DNA of 64,000 bases from Protula sp. h YS-2021 (Eukaryota > Annelida > Polychaeta > Sabellida > Serpulidae). Shown piece by piece: positions 42,641 through 64,000 of the stretch (position 1 is its first letter; the number at the start of each line of letters is the position of its first letter). The stretch spans positions 13,518,039-13,582,038 of the forward strand of contig OX457029.1 in assembly GCA_949752745.1 (NCBI GenBank), given 5' to 3'. The notes below the pieces were generated by a model, which saw nothing but the letters and a program-made list of their open reading frames with translations, was not told the DNA's origin and did not search any database. A program made the position numbers and the translations under genes.

Positions 42641-45600
42641 GTCTGTGTTTGTGATTTAAACTTCATGGAGTTCCTAAAACATGGGAACAATCTAATTTAA
42701 TTCAATTGAAAGCAAGACAAACGGATCAAGTATCGATAAATTCTCAGACATACAGTGAATTAAAGTGGTTAAATCATATAAGTGTGAAAAGTGATAGCTT
42801 CTGAAAATGAATAGCAATAAGAATACATTATTATATTTGATTTGTTAATTAGCACTTTCTCTCTGTCAACGGAATCAGAAGAATATCTCGTTAAATTACA
42901 AATTATTTAACCGTTTATACAAAATGTAGAAAATAAAACGGATAGAAAACAAAATGTGGGTATGAAAGATCCACACTTTAATTAATCAATTACACATCAA
43001 GCCCCAGTTCATCCTGCGACGTAGCGACTGGCTCATTTTGAATTATGCTTACGTTACTGCGTTGCTGGGTCCTTTGAGTGAATGACTATTTGGTACTCCG
43101 CTGGAGAACAACTGCCGGCTTGGGATCGAATCCGGGTCTAGGTTCAGTCTGTCGCTGGCATCAGATCCATGTTCACCGATTTTGAACATCAGCACAGGAC
43201 ACGAAGGAAACATGTTCCCCCATCCCAAAATCAATTGCCAGAGAGAGTAGGGTTTGGTAGGGTAGAGGTCATGTGCACTTAACCAAAGTGTCCAATTTTA
43301 CACTTTTAATGTGCTAATAAAGATTAGTCCCATATAAAGTGAAAAAGTTCGATTAAATTTATCAGCAGTGCCTAAGAATCTCAAAGATGTGTTTGCCTAG
43401 ATTTTGTCGATTTAGAAAAAAAATTATTCCGCTGCTGTTAACACAATAAACGTTATATATACGGGCATCCAGGCAAGGAATAAATTTCCCCTCTTCAAAT
43501 AATCCATACATGATTATTGAATGACAATTGAAAAGTGATTTCACACTGAGATCAGTTACAGACATTTTATTTGTTATATTATACACATATTATAATGTAA
43601 AAATCCACATGAAAATAATTTTAATATATAATTTGGAAATGCAGTATAAAGTTTGTCGTTTGAAAATGGGTAAAAAGACATTTTCTCTGTTCTTTTTATC
43701 TAATATTTGTGTAGAAGCCAGAAAAAGAAGTCAGAAATACCTTGTATTTATCAAGCGGATATATTTCATGCAAAGTACAAGTAGTGTTTACACCTAGAGT
43801 AGTGTTTACACCTACACCATGGCATGGAGCTCCTGTGACCACGATCCATAGGTGCATGCTATCATAGCAGTAAAATAAGCGTTGTATACCAGTGCTATTC
43901 AGTACTATTATTTTAAAAAAAAATAGAATATCGAGAATCAGCATTGTGACGTAAACCACGTCGCAATGGAAAAGTTTCGTAAAGGCAACATTTAGCTTTT
44001 GAAAAATAGAAGCTGAACAAATTATGATGCTTCCGTTTATTATCAATCATTTATTAATTGAAGGGAATTGTCTTACTGTTTCGGAATAAATGCAAATAAT
44101 AACACAGAGTTTGCTTACTTTTTCTAATGCCAATCTTTACTGCAGCGTGTATTGCATTAGGATATGGACTGGAACCTAGACGGGTTTATTCCCACTTGGC
44201 ATGAAATAAAATCATATGCGTCTGTTTATAAAGCTGTATTCGATTCCTATGATTTGCTAACTAGAAATAACAATGACGCTATTTCATGCTTCCATTGTTG
44301 CACTTTTATTTATAGCAAAAATAACAAAATTTTTATAAGTGTTAATAAATAAATAGTAAAAATACAACAATTTCAAATTATTATCATCTGACCTTTTCTT
44401 AAACAGCCCAAAGTGTTTAAATTTTTTAAGCTTATATATCTTTTTATAAAGCAACTTTAGACTGAAGCTGAATTAATAAAACTGTTAAGAGAAAACGGTA
44501 TAGTGTTTTAGAATTAAGAATATCACCATAGTGAGCTTTTCGTGAAGGCGTTTGAAAGGAAGGAAGGAAGAGTTACTCTGTTACTATTTTAGGTGCAATG
44601 ATATATTTTTATTGTCTTAAGTGCTATTATTTTATTACATGACAAGAATGCATTAGAGATGAAGTCAGTTACTAAGCGACAAATGTAAAATATTCAGTCA
44701 TGTCTTTTTCGTCATTGCCGAAGTTCAAGATTCACTTATTCAATGCAATCGCTGAATAAAAACAGCGAATAAATAGAGAATTCAGCATACACTGAAGACG
44801 CAATTATGGTTACTTAATACCATATATATGATGTTCAATAATAGGTTCAATGAATTCAGTGCATTCTGCTACTTAAATATTCACTGAGATACTCTTTTGG
44901 TGATATTGATAAGCTTGATAATTAACTTAGTTTTGACTGTTGATTTAATTTTGACAGTTGATTTAGTTTTAAAAGTTGATTTAGATTTGAAAGTTTGACT
45001 GTTTCTTTAATCTGTGACATCTGACTGTAAAATTTAATCATTTGGTGCCTAAAAGGTTCGTTACAACACATATCATGAACATACTGGGCGAGGTACGATG
45101 ATACAGTCGATATAATAGATCTCAAGTCTCGTCAGGCTTCAAGTAAACATTATAGGGTCTTGCTACTGGTCGTGATTAGCAGGGAGATATACGTAAAAAA
45201 TTAAAATTTCCCCTTTCATTCAGTCAAATCATTTTACGGTCAGATTGGGTGTAAACATTTGAGACCAAACATTGGTTGACAAATGAATTGAACATGGGCA
45301 GAATGTCTGAGAGAGAAATGACGAAGTACTTTGGCCTTAAAGAACACTCTAAAGTATTTGAAAGGAAAGTAAGAGCATTTGCAACGGGAGACACTTGCAG
45401 AGTATTTGTTGTCAAGTCTAGCTGGAAAATATGCAGCGAGTTTGGAAATCTGGTAGGGAACGATGTTCAGGTAAATATCTGTAAATAAGCTGCTGGAGTA
45501 GCTTAGACGAAGTCAGAAGAACTTGCAACCATCTCGAATACAATCCCAAAATGCGACACATTGCGGCAGTGCCACAGTCCCATAGTGCCGTCGCGGAAGA

Positions 45601-48600
45601 GAAAATCTTGAGATAGAAGGGTTGAAAAGGGGTGCTCAAGTTGCGGTGATGGAAACCTTGTAAGAAATTAGTGTTCTCGAAAAAACCTTACATTATTTTA
45701 CTGAACGCCCAAGTACGTTTGCTGTCATCTACCAGAAGTTAAAGTTAAGTATTAGACTGTGAACAATACATTATAAAGACGAAATAGATAATGAATAAAT
45801 AATGAATATATCATTTACTTCATCAAAGCAATACATAACCGTTTATCGAGTTAACTGAATGTTATGTGTTCAATGCTTCTTGAATGCTGTTTGTTTGACA
45901 ACGCATAATGCAGAAACGTTTTCATAATGACTCACAGAAATGCAACCCATCAGCCCATATTAAAACCACATAAAGACATAGCAAATAATAATACTTCTCT
46001 AAGCCCCTGTGTATGCTTTACACAAAACCATGTAATAACCTGTGTAAATACATGAGAAATGTGATTGGCTTTGTAGTACAGTAAGTTTTAGAAAACACAA
46101 AGTAACGCTTTAGTCACGTTGTTTTTAACGTTTGTATGCTCTTTCAGCATCAGTTGTAGAAATATGCATTATTTTATGTGGGGTAGCTTGTGAATCATTA
46201 TGGCTATAGATAATAGGCTGCCTAATGAGATCTGTCGAAATACTGCTACTTATTTAGAAGCCCTTTCCTAGCTTTGTCAACATACTGCTTGCTAGTTAAA
46301 ATCCATCTGTGTTGGTCAATCGGCCACTGATAATACCACCTGAAAGTGGATTGCTTGCGAGAAAAGCCGAATAATTATCTGTTTTTTTTGGCCAGAGAAA
46401 CCAGTCATCGTTTATGCGCTATTTAATTTTTATTGACTAAGAACCAAATAATTAAATTGCTGTAATGGGGAAATGGAAAGAGTGTATTTATACTGAAAGA
46501 ATAATGGAGATCTATTTGTTTATATCCAAATGGGCCACGTAGTGAAGTGGAATGTGTTGCCATTGTGATAATGCCACACAAAAGTTGATAATTTGGCTCA
46601 GTGGTGTAAAACACAGCATCACGGGATACAACAGCACTAGTCTATTTAAACCATAATTTGTACATTTAACGTGGCAAGTGGGTACAGAAGGCACTCAAGA
46701 AATTTGAGAAAGGTCCTATTTCCTCTGTGTAGATTTCAATGTTTAAACTGCTTCTTTTTACCGTAGATTATTTTTTTTAATTTTTCTAGTGACTTTTCTG
46801 ATTGTATTATTAAATTAAATGTGCTTAAACACTGCATTCAACCATCTATTTATTGACACAGATTTGAACTTCCCAATGAGACCTTTTAGGAACGCGGCTA
46901 CAGCTCTCAGTGCAAAGACTTGTATACGTGATTCTTTTATTTATATCCCTAACAGAATTTCAGTATAACTCCCACCACTTTATTCTTCTTCTATCATAAA
47001 GCTCATGAAGCTCGTATAGCAATGGTTTACATAAGCAGTGATTGCGATTTTTCTGAATCGTTTGCCTTTACTTTACGGATGACTTCCTGGTGATTTTTCA
47101 TAGAACACTCTTTGGTATTTCTGATGTAAGTTGCGTCATGGATATAGCTTATATAGAATTCTAAAAATTGTTTTTGTATTGCTTTGTATCTTTCCTCTGT
47201 TCGATTGCAAAACTTGCCAGACACTATACAAAAAACAATAAATCTTTCTTGCTGAACTTTAGCTTTAAGCGATGAATATCCAGGCTATTAGTAAAAGTAG
47301 AAAGAACTAGAACTGTACAACTTTAAGTAAATAGTTGCTGGTATTTTATCTCAAATATTTTTAGCTAAAATATTTGGAACTATCATATAAAACCATCTGA
47401 TACTAGAAAAAGATCTCTAAGTTTAAACATTTTTAACCAAGCGCGGAGTGCAGTTACGAACGAATCCCTTTTTGGGAAACGCGGAATACTGAATGAAAAT
47501 TATCCCATACCCTTTTCGAACGAAATTGGCAGTCAAAATTACCATCTTCTCCACTTCTTTTTGGACATGAATGGCAACATATATAATGCCAAGTACCCCT
47601 CCTGGAATACAAATTCTGGCTTGTTAAAACATAAATGTATCATCTGTATGAGTTCAGCATTATATGCTAAACCGTTATCTTCTACAACTTGCTCTGTTGC
47701 TGTGTGCGATCGGAAATTTGTCTTTCTTACTGTTTAGAGCATAACAACAGAAGCTTTACTCCCAATTCTATTCTATTTTGCCAGGAAATTATAAGAAGAT
47801 AGGAATCGTATTGACAAAATATACTCATCGTCAATACTGTCTAAGCATTTTTAAAATCATTTCATCATCTTTATTGGGTAAGTTGTTCTTTGTTATAGTG
47901 CTTCCGTGATTAAAGTTTCCTTTTAAAAAGAGACAGTAGTGAAGAATAAAACTGAGAATTTGCTGCAGAAAACAATATTAACAGTGGTTTTTAAGGATGT
48001 AGCAAGGATCCGTCATGGACTAATCAAACTTTATTTTGCTTGGCTCATTACCAAAGCGTTGAAACAGAACTGTTAATGAAATAGGGCTTTATCTAATTAA
48101 TTGTGTATTTTACTTATCTTAATTTCATTTTCTGCTATGAACTCAAAAACGTAAAAGAAAAGACAGCTAGTAAGAAAAGACGTCAACATCAACGACATTC
48201 GATTTAACTGGGGATTTTATTTACACAGGTAGAGTAACAGGTTATGAGTTAGAATATCTTGAACGTTTCTTGTGTAGCGCATTCTTGTAATTTAATTGGC
48301 TTGTACATTAATAGCATGTTTCCAAAAATAGGCCTGGATTGTACACGAGATGACTGATTATGTCAGGACTAATTGTTGTAGAATGAACCACTAAAATCAT
48401 CAACTATACATTTCTATGCATATATTATCAAGGTAACTTACACGATAACTTACATATGTGATATATAAAGTGAAAAATGTCAAGCATTTATAGTAATGGT
48501 TTATGCCTTTTTTACTTTTGCGTATAGATCTTACATATTCAAATGACAATGGCCTTTGCATGTGAGTTTCTATTATAATTAAATACTTCTTTTGGCATTC

Positions 48601-49435
48601 CTAGACTTAATGACTCTAAACATTAGTGACGTCACAAAATGAAAAGAGACGTGGTACAAAGTGGCACAAAATGATATAAATAACCTGATGGCGTCATTAG
48701 GAGATGTTTTATACAATTAAAGAGAAGAGGTCTACGTGACTTTATCTGATGAAATCATATCCTTTTCCTGTTTTCTCACATTCACATTCCAGCATTTTTT
48801 AATAGAATGACCATAATCAAAAGTAAAGAAAAACAGACATTAACTATATATTTGCTTCTGGTTTATTTAGACCATTAAAAACTACTTATGGACGTGAGTG
48901 TTATCCTAGAACGCTCAATATATAACGTTTAAAAGTGAATTACACTGTGTTATTGTGTGACTACAGGAAAGTCACCTGGCACTTCTGAAGAGAATCAATA
49001 GCAATTACTTCTGTCATAGCTTGTCTTTGTGCACATCAAGGCTTGCAAATAAAAGTAAAGGAACTGGACAACTGGTATAAAGTATTTTTATTTGAAGCAT
49101 TGAAATTTTAAAAGAAAGGAGACATTCTCACAAAAGCAGAGATGACTGTTTAATTTTGTACATGCATCACAGTCATGATCACAAGAAGATTCTGGCCCAA
49201 GTGTATATTACGCAGTCGCAACATTAACACTTATAACTGTCCGTTTAACTAATATCCCATCTTTCATGAATTCACTACGCATGTAACTTCTTATTAAGAT
49301 TATTTATAAAACTGACTGTAGTATTAATGAGCTGTATCAAGGGAGTCAAATTGCGATTATATCAATCAATGTTTGTCATATCTACTTTCAAAATAGTGTT
49401 TAAAATTATTCTTTTGTTTTTGTTCCTACTATTTT
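42641..49435. other. AT-rich gene-poor stretch
   Basis: No ORF with clear homology and no consistent exon chain. One unassigned ORF at 45251-45471 is listed separately. Short dispersed repeat pieces only. Confidence 0.5.
45251..45471 (+). pseudogene. Unassigned protein-like fragment
   Basis: Reads HWLTNELNMGRMSEREMTKY then FGLKEHSKVFERKVRAFATG and runs to VGNDVQ in front of a good donor (CAG/gtaaat at 45472). No matching acceptor in the open frame, no neighbouring exon found and no family recognised. It may be an exon or a fossil of a transposon gene. Confidence 0.25.
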
Positions 49436-49466
49436 TCTTCTTCTTCTTCTTCTTCTTCTTCTTCTT

Positions 49467-49497
<31 letters not shown>

Positions 49498-49518
49498 TTA
49501 TTATTATTATTATTATTA

Positions 49519-49580
<62 letters not shown>

Positions 49581-49600
49581 GTTATTATTATTATTTTGCC
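49436..49600. repeat. Compound (TTC)n-(TTA)n microsatellite
   Basis: About 20 TTC followed by about 33 TTA/variants; the ORFs of Phe/Leu, Asn/Lys or Ile/Arg runs are artefacts. Confidence 0.95.
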
Positions 49601-49629
49601 CATGCTGTATATATCTTTGAAATAAACCT

Positions 49630-52140
49630 ACTTCTTTCACGATTGGTTTGATTATGTTTCATCCGGTTGGCTTGTACTTCAAGGAGGTTTCAATTTTAAA
49701 AACCAGATCGACCGCTTTGATTTTTAACACTTGACAAGCCTTTGGCTTGCAAGAGTTATATGAATTTGTGCGAGCAGAATTCGTTCTTTTTTTCTTCTTG
49801 ACACTTTTTCCGATTTTTTGTGTCTGCTTCTCCTCTGACACTATGGGCCCTACGACCATGAAACTTGGGACTTATGAAGAGCTTGATCTGAACATGTGCA
49901 TGTCACTTTTTATTTTCGTCTTTGATTTCGTTTTCTTTGTTAAAACGCCATGTGAAAAGAGTGTATTTTTTGCAAATAAATGCGTAGCATCTAACGACAG
50001 CACAGAATACCCATTTGCTCAGTGAGCTTTGTGCGAGCTCTCACTGCGTAAATAGATAACAAGGCGTATGCCTGATCAGTCAATAAAACTTTAAGTCAAC
50101 AACAACCAAACACTACTGGGCTTATAAGACGTATTCAAGCTGTGTTGTTTGCAATATATTATTCAAGAAATAACCCATTGAAGGAAGTATTTTTGCGTTT
50201 TAATTTTTGTCAAGTGTTTAACATTTCGCTAGCGGAATGAGCTTCTAGTTTAACATGCAATTTGAGGGCCTTCTTCAATTTGAGGTGTAGGAGAATAAAA
50301 GGATGCTTTTAGAAATGCAAGCAAAAGAGCAAGACTAAAAGGCCAATTCGCACTTTCGAGCCTTTCCAGTGGAGTTGTTGTTTCGACCGTAATTTTTTGG
50401 GATAAATTATAAAGACATGATAAGGGAAAAACATCAAAATACTAATTTTCTTTCAACTTGCACACTTTCAAATTTATAAAGCCATCATATAATCTTTTAA
50501 AAACTATTTTACATATTATTCAGTCCCTTTAATAGCCAATATGTGAATATGTTTCTGGCAAAATGTTGATTTGCGCCAGTTTTTTCTATCATTTCTTTAT
50601 ATCCTTAGCCCAATTGAATTTAGCCGAAACGCAAAAAACTTTTCGGCAAAAGTCACAGTGTGATTTGGCTTATATGGGGAAACAGCATATTGTCAGAATC
50701 GACGCTGCCCAGTCGTATGGCTAACTCTAAAAAACATTTCTATTGAACACTTGGCAAGGCGAAGTCTTGCAAAGAGTTAAATGCTTTGGTATTAGGACAC
50801 CCGTGAGATTTTCATCTTTTTTTTTACAGTCGGCCCATCATTTTGTCATTGGAACTCGTCAGAAGCTACTGGTCCGATTGACACCAAACTTTCGCAGTAT
50901 ATACAACTTGACGTAAACTAGTTCTATCAATATTTTTTATTTGTTATTATGGTGGTTTTCAAGGTCAAATCAATACGCAAAGACAGGGTATTTTTTCCTT
51001 TCTTCTGCACTGAGCAAAAGGCTGATGCTCGCTGTGCATAGTTTGCTATTACCTCATAGCTAAGGCCTGCTGTAAGCACAGTGGAAGCTTTGGTGCCTTG
51101 CTAAAAATAAGTACATGTGTGCATGCAATATAGCTCGAGGTCAGTTGAACTTCTGTGCACGATAAAAAAAATTAATAGACTTTAAATTTAATAGCTTGCA
51201 TTTCTGTGTGAATCATTTTATTGCATCATTATATATAAAATATTATGTATATAAATAATTAATTGTAATAATGTTTTCGATGTAGTTTTTGGCTGCTGCG
51301 CATCGAATTTCAAGTTATAACGGTCAAATTGTATAACAGAAGCTTGGAAAGTGTTTATAAAATCACAGTTGGTGGATTGTGGGGTGGGGGCTCTGCACCA
51401 GGCATGTTAAATGCCCACTGATATGCAGGTCAGTTTTTAGTAGGATACATGGTTATGAAAAGTGAATTATCTTTTTAGAACGGGATGGCACTAAATACGA
51501 ATTAAAAAATGGAAATTTTAGGGGTTTTTTAATTTTAATTTAGACCAAGTGTTTACCGATTTGACTTTCGTCAAATTGTGCTCCTCGTTCTTTTATTTAA
51601 ATTTGAAACAATATGCAAACATTTTTACAAAATGGGACTGAATACTGTTTAAACGAAGGACAGCTATTAAAATATTACAACAGTAAATTGTTCCTCTGAA
51701 TGACTAACTTTTTGTTAATGTTAAAAACGTATGTAGGAATAGGCAAACTATTCTTTGGCATCTTATAAACACTTTTATCTACCAGCAAAATTGTATACTA
51801 AAAAAAGACACTTGGCAAAGTAAAGTTTTTTAGAGTCGTTAATGCATGTCAAATTCTTAGCTATTTGGGAGATATATCAAGACAGTCTAGTCTTGCATTA
51901 AATAACATTTTTTATATTGTGACAATGTTTTTTGTCTTAAACCACATGGAGTGTTTTCTGTCCGTTATTAGTTTTTGAAGTAATTGACAGCTTAAGAGTA
52001 TTGAACAATTTAGTTGAACATTTACCATGAACTGTAATTTTACTTTGTATTCCCAAAGAGGTCATACCAAATTTTAAATATTGTTAAATATTCAAATTTG
52101 AATATCCCAGCATTTCAATTATCTGACGCTTAGTGAATCT
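49630..52140. other. Gene-free stretch with dispersed repeats
   Basis: 49660-49900 and 50740-50900 share 'cacttg..aag....gcaaagagtta' phrases; 50400-50690 is a copy of the fold-back family at 7.6-8.3 kb. No gene. Confidence 0.45.
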
Positions 52141-52145
52141 TCATC

Positions 52146-52703
52146 TTAAAAATCATTAACTTTCATAAAAGCCATATTTAGACCAAAAAAGCATCGCCCT
52201 GTTCCAGCGGCAACATTGTAAACTGTTTTATTTTCGCTGACGATTTCGACCGAGGTACTCTTTGTGCACTGCGACCATGTCTTGAAAAAGGGATTTTTTA
52301 TGGAGTTCCCGTTGCGAACATCTTTCAAGCAGCAAGGTGTTTCCGGAAGGGCGTTCGGGTTGGTGAGGGGATGACACAAAGACAGGTTAGGGTTTGGCAT
52401 ACTTTCTACGCCAAACAAAACGGATTTAAGCGTCCTTTTCAAAGCATGGAGAACTTCAGCGAGGTATTTAAGCGTCCTTTTCAAAGCATGGAGAACTTCA
52501 GCGAGGTATGCGAGGTATGGAAGCATGAAAGCAAACGGCGCATTTTTAATCTGCGAAACTATGAAGGAACTATTGCTTGTTATCGAAAACGAAATAACGT
52601 GGTAAAACCACTTAAAACCATTTCCCTTCAAACTCGCTAAAAGTACAAAGGATACTAGCAAAATACCCTGCAACAATCTAGTTTGTAGAATCACTAGTGT
52701 CAA
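52146..52703 (-). other. Unassigned 185-codon ORF with 42-bp internal duplication
   Basis: Has a tandem 14-codon duplication (YLAEVLHALKRTLK twice) from 42-bp repeats at 52428 and 52470. The rest (TWSQCTKSTSVEIV, VYNVAAGTGRCFFGL) resembles nothing I know. Surrounded by repeats, so a repeat-derived chance ORF is likely. Confidence 0.25.
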
Positions 52704-52989
52704 AAGGTATCAAAGTAGAACACCTGACATGTTTCCGTTCTTGGTCGAAATCGTATCAAAGATTGACAGGTCATAAATTGAAACCCAAGCAAAGGTCAAA
52801 CCTTTGGAGTGTATGCCATTTCAGTACGAGAAAGGGAAATAATTTAATGTAACTCCTCAAAAATTCGGCTTGGCCTAGTAAACAATCCGATATCTGCTAC
52901 TTGTGCAAAATCCTTAGCATTTATTAGTTGAATCAGCTGCATGGGTGATGGGCATATAAACGAACTCCTGTAACCTGTAAACACTCTGC

Positions 52990-53575
52990 CAAGGTAGGGG
53001 GCATAATCAGACAGAACGAAGCGATGGAGCCTCGAATGTTGGAGACCTGTAAACGAACTTCGAAAGTTAGAGGCCTGTGAACAAACTTCAAAGGTTCTAA
53101 ACCTGTGAATAAACCCCGAAGGGCGGAGGCCTGTAAACGAACTTTGAAGGTAGTAAGCCTATGAGTTTGGAGGGCCGAAGCCTGTATCAAACTTCGAACA
53201 ATAGAGGCCTGTAAACGAACTTCGAAAGTTTAAGGACAGTAAATCAACTTTGAAGGTTAGATGCATGTGAACAAACTTCGAAGGCCCTGAGCCCGTGAAC
53301 GAACTGCGAGGTATGGAAGCATGAAAGCAAACGGCGACGTTTGGTGGTCTGTATATGAGCTTGGAAGGTCGGGGGTTGTAAATCATCTTTGAAGGCTGGA
53401 GGCCTGTGAACGAACTACGAAGGTTAGAGGCATGTGAACATAGTTCGAAGGCCCTCAGCCTGTGAACAAACTGCGCGGGTTGGAAGCCTGTAAAAAAATT
53501 GTGAAGCTTAGTGGTCTGTAAAGGAACTGCGACGTTTACAGCCTCTTAACGAACTGCCAGTGTGGGAGGCTGTTG
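52990..53575. repeat. Degenerate minisatellite, unit about 28-30 bp
   Basis: Around 20 copies of 'aggcctgtaaacgaacttcg' followed by 'aaggttag'. Contains TTCGAA sites in most units. Shadow ORFs only. Confidence 0.75.
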
Positions 53576-55748
53576 AACAAAACAGCTTTGATGTGAGACA
53601 AAATGCCCACTAGTCTGGCTAAATATCCATATCCTATACTCAAAACTTGTGAGTGCGGTCTTTTTGCAGACATTGGCTAAAAAACAAGTCATTTCCGAGA
53701 ACTTATAATTACCCCCCTCGGATACTGGGCTCTGGGAATCCTGAGTAAATACAAAAAAAGTGCTCGAAATTTTGTCAACATGTTTAATAAGGTCAAAATA
53801 ACAACCCTTTTTATGACAGGAAGGAATCAATAAACTGCATTAGGTTCAAGTAGGGACGGAAACGAGAAGCTGAAAAAAATATTAAAAGAAAATATACGAG
53901 AAGGTCGTCTCCAGACAGATGCCGGTTGTTTTCTTTTTCTTTCACAGAGGGTTTTATTGTTTTCAAATAATGGCGCAGCTTTGCTTATTTTAACGGGTAA
54001 TAGTATTTATTTCATTGCACAATCTGTGTAAAGTAAATAAGCTGTGAGTAAATTTGGCTGAAAACTGTAATATGTACATAACAGAAACTTATTCTGCGTA
54101 AACATCATTTGACAAATTTATCTTATTTGAGGTAGAACAGGCACAATGCAAAGCAACAACAGTGACCAAAACTCAAAACCTCTGTAATTGACAGCATTAG
54201 CCAAATGAACTTAAACTGTTCTAAAGTTTTAAGACAAGTCATCTTAGTTATTTCATTTGCTCTTCGCAGCTCAGTGCAGTTATAGTATACAACTCAACAA
54301 AGTGAAAAAAATATGAAATTAAAATGTGGGAATAAGCTGGTGGAATGCGCATCATTTAAGAGCTCTTCAGCTTCACATATTTCATGCCGTATATTTCTTC
54401 ATTATTCCATAAACTGACCTTGACATTTATTATTCAGTTTTGATTCGCACTGAGTGTTCTGCCCTGATATTTTTTAACTTTTTTTATTGCACAACTTTCT
54501 AATGGCTTTTATCTGAACTTGTCGATTAAGTGATATAACCAGGCCTCTAACTCCAGAACTTCATAAAAATATTGTGCTAGAAGTCAATAACAGTTAAATA
54601 ATGTCCAGTTAAAAAAATAGAATATACCATCAGTGGGACTGCATTAAAGTGGTCTCACTTCCGAGGTGCTTCTCTTGGGTGGTGGGGGAGGGGGGAGGGG
54701 GAGGGTTGAATAAAGCTTCTCATGTTATCGCTCACCGGAACTGGTAGCTATGACGGATCCTTTTGGAAAAAAAATATCTGTTTAACCTCAAAATAGCGTC
54801 GCTATTCCGTCGTCTGTACAACTTCAGGAGATAGACGTTGTTTTGACTTCCATTTTCAACGTTGATTAAACGTCGGCTAATCGACGTCCAACGTCGGAAG
54901 GTAGACGTTGTTTTAATTTACATAAGCAACCAAAAAAACCTAACTTGATTCCAACGTCAAGCACGATGTCTATCCAACGCCATTGCAACGCCACAATGTT
55001 TACTGGGTAATATTCAAGAAAAGATCAATGCGCGTTTTCAGTCAGTTCACACCGATCGCTGTTGCCGAAATAGGAGGGTTTTTTCTCTGAGCACTAAAAC
55101 ACCCAATCAAACTATTGTAGTTGACAACTAATTGCTTAACCGGGGCCCCCTCCCCTCCCCTCCCCCCTCCCTCAACCCTCACACACACTACACCCGAGCT
55201 TGAGACAAATGCCTCAGCAGCGAACAAATGCATCAATGGAACGTGCGTTTGAGTCAGTTACGCGAGTGCGAGTTGTATAAAGCAGCAAGCGAGTGCGTTG
55301 TTTTTAAAAGGCAGAAGGGAAAGCATGCCTCACAAAGCTCTAATTAAGTGACTCAATGGTACTAAAAGTCTACTTTTGAAGAATACATTTTATATCACTT
55401 CTTTGTGATATTAATCATTAATTTCCGATCTAAGCTTGAATTGTTTCTTTTTTAAATTTAAACTGAATTATTGGCATATACATTTAATTAGCATTAAAAT
55501 GATCACATACATTATGTGATTATGAGCTATGTAAGAAAGATTTTTAGCAATATCAAATATTTTTTTCCTGTAAAATGTGTGGTGTCATTTAAATGCCTCG
55601 AATTTACGAGATCAAGGAATCATTTTGACAAAAACAATTAAGATTGTGCGTTTTTCAGTAATTGTAAAATTTGAATGAAGAGTGAAAGAAAACAAATGTT
55701 GGACAATTTCATAATATAAAGAGAACGAAAGAAAGAAAGAGACGAAAC
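53576..55748. other. Upstream region of the DEG/ENaC gene
   Basis: AT-rich, with a G-rich patch (54680-54710), a copy of the CGTTGG/CGACGT dispersed repeat (54830-55010) and a C-rich patch (55140-55180). No core promoter recognised; the 5' UTR must lie in the last few hundred bases. Confidence 0.4.
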
Positions 55749-63351
<7,603 letters not shown>

Positions 63352-64000
63352 GTACTTCTAATTTCCTTCTAGTGAAAAAAGTGCGAAATATTAAACCACT
63401 TGTATTTTTGAAGTCAGGCTGCTATAATTTTTAAAACTACAACAAATGTCAAATGAAGCTTTTTCAATAAATTTAAATGCATCGTTTTTTTTATATAAAT
63501 TAAGAATTTCTTTGATAGTCAAGTTTTGTTTTTCGTGACAACATTTTCCCACTGAAATTCTACTAAATTGGATTCAAACAAACCTGGCCCCTAAGGGTTG
63601 GTTTATTTAACGTCAGCTCAGTGGTAGCGATAGAGAATAAACACTAGTTTAATCTTTATCCATCCTGTTTAACTATAGAAAAAACTATACAGTAAATATG
63701 TTTTTTTTTGTCACCTAGTCAAAATGTAACATTGAAAAGCCGTCGCGACCAAACGTCGGATTTTGGGTTTGTTTTCATATATTCTCCCATTCTCCAGCAT
63801 TATTTCTATATTATTGAAGAATAATACGATTGGCATAATATGGCCAGTGTCATTTTCGTGATGTTGGTTATAGGTATGTGTTATTCATTTCACTCACGTG
63901 ATGTCGTACGCGATTATGGACCAATCAAGGTGCGCCAAACAGGACAGTCGGATGGTATGTCAGCATGACGTCATTGTTTTGTGTGTACTTCGTGTAGCAG
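63352..64000. other. Start of DEG/ENaC intron 4, no exon seen
   Basis: AT-rich; no acceptor followed by a DEG/ENaC-like frame was found before the window ends. Confidence 0.45.

Noticed and set aside
49327..49640. ORFs of Phe/Leu, Asn/Lys or Ile/Arg runs
   Set aside because: Pure microsatellite translation.
53159..53386. ORFs in the 52990-53575 region
   Set aside because: Open only because the 28-30 bp repeat has few stops; no conserved pattern.

Overview
This is nuclear DNA from an animal. The genes have many short coding exons bounded by GT..AG introns, microsatellites and minisatellites are abundant, and there are families found in animals: a DEG/ENaC channel, a soluble sulfotransferase and Polinton/Maverick elements. 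Overall AT-richness, the dispersed repeats and the Polinton load suggest a marine invertebrate, but nothing here fixes the species.

Layout. (1) 156-5359, minus strand: an internal part of a host gene made of amphipathic-helix exons followed by beta-trefoil-like exons; both ends lie outside what I can see. A 293-bp MITE sits in one intron. (2) 5.4-9.4 kb: no gene, but a nested fold-back repeat at 7.6-8.3 kb. (3) 9467-14150: a 4.68-kb element (element A) with a perfect 6-bp target duplication, AGT...ACT termini and very long inverted repeats that run into the coding sequence of its one gene, a zinc-finger/acidic-helical protein. (4) 14.2-18.3 kb: repeats, a minus-strand ORF of unknown function broken by one TGA, and a higher-order tandem repeat. 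(5) 18.3-26.96 kb: a decayed Polinton with, in order, a CARD-like ORF, PC4-like segments, integrase, packaging ATPase, three small ORFs, penton and major capsid genes on the plus strand, and a PC4-like gene and the C-terminal part of PolB on the minus strand. (6) 26.96-29.7 kb: a 129-bp satellite directly replacing the rest of PolB. (7) 31480-36331: a second long-TIR element (element B) built like A; it holds wrecks of both the zinc-finger/helical gene of A and the PC4-like gene of the Polinton, plus tRNA-like sequences and telomere-like motifs in its arms. (8) 37203-42468: a seven-exon sulfotransferase gene. (9) 42.5-55.7 kb: a gene-poor AT-rich stretch with micro- and minisatellites. (10) 55749-63351 and beyond: the first four coding exons of a DEG/ENaC (ASIC-like) channel, whose second exon is preceded by about 20 tandem copies of its own splice acceptor and exon start.

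The two strongest observations are the pair of Polinton-like long-TIR elements (A and B), which share promoter modules, repeats and genes with the broken Polinton between them, and the splice-acceptor minisatellite in the channel gene.
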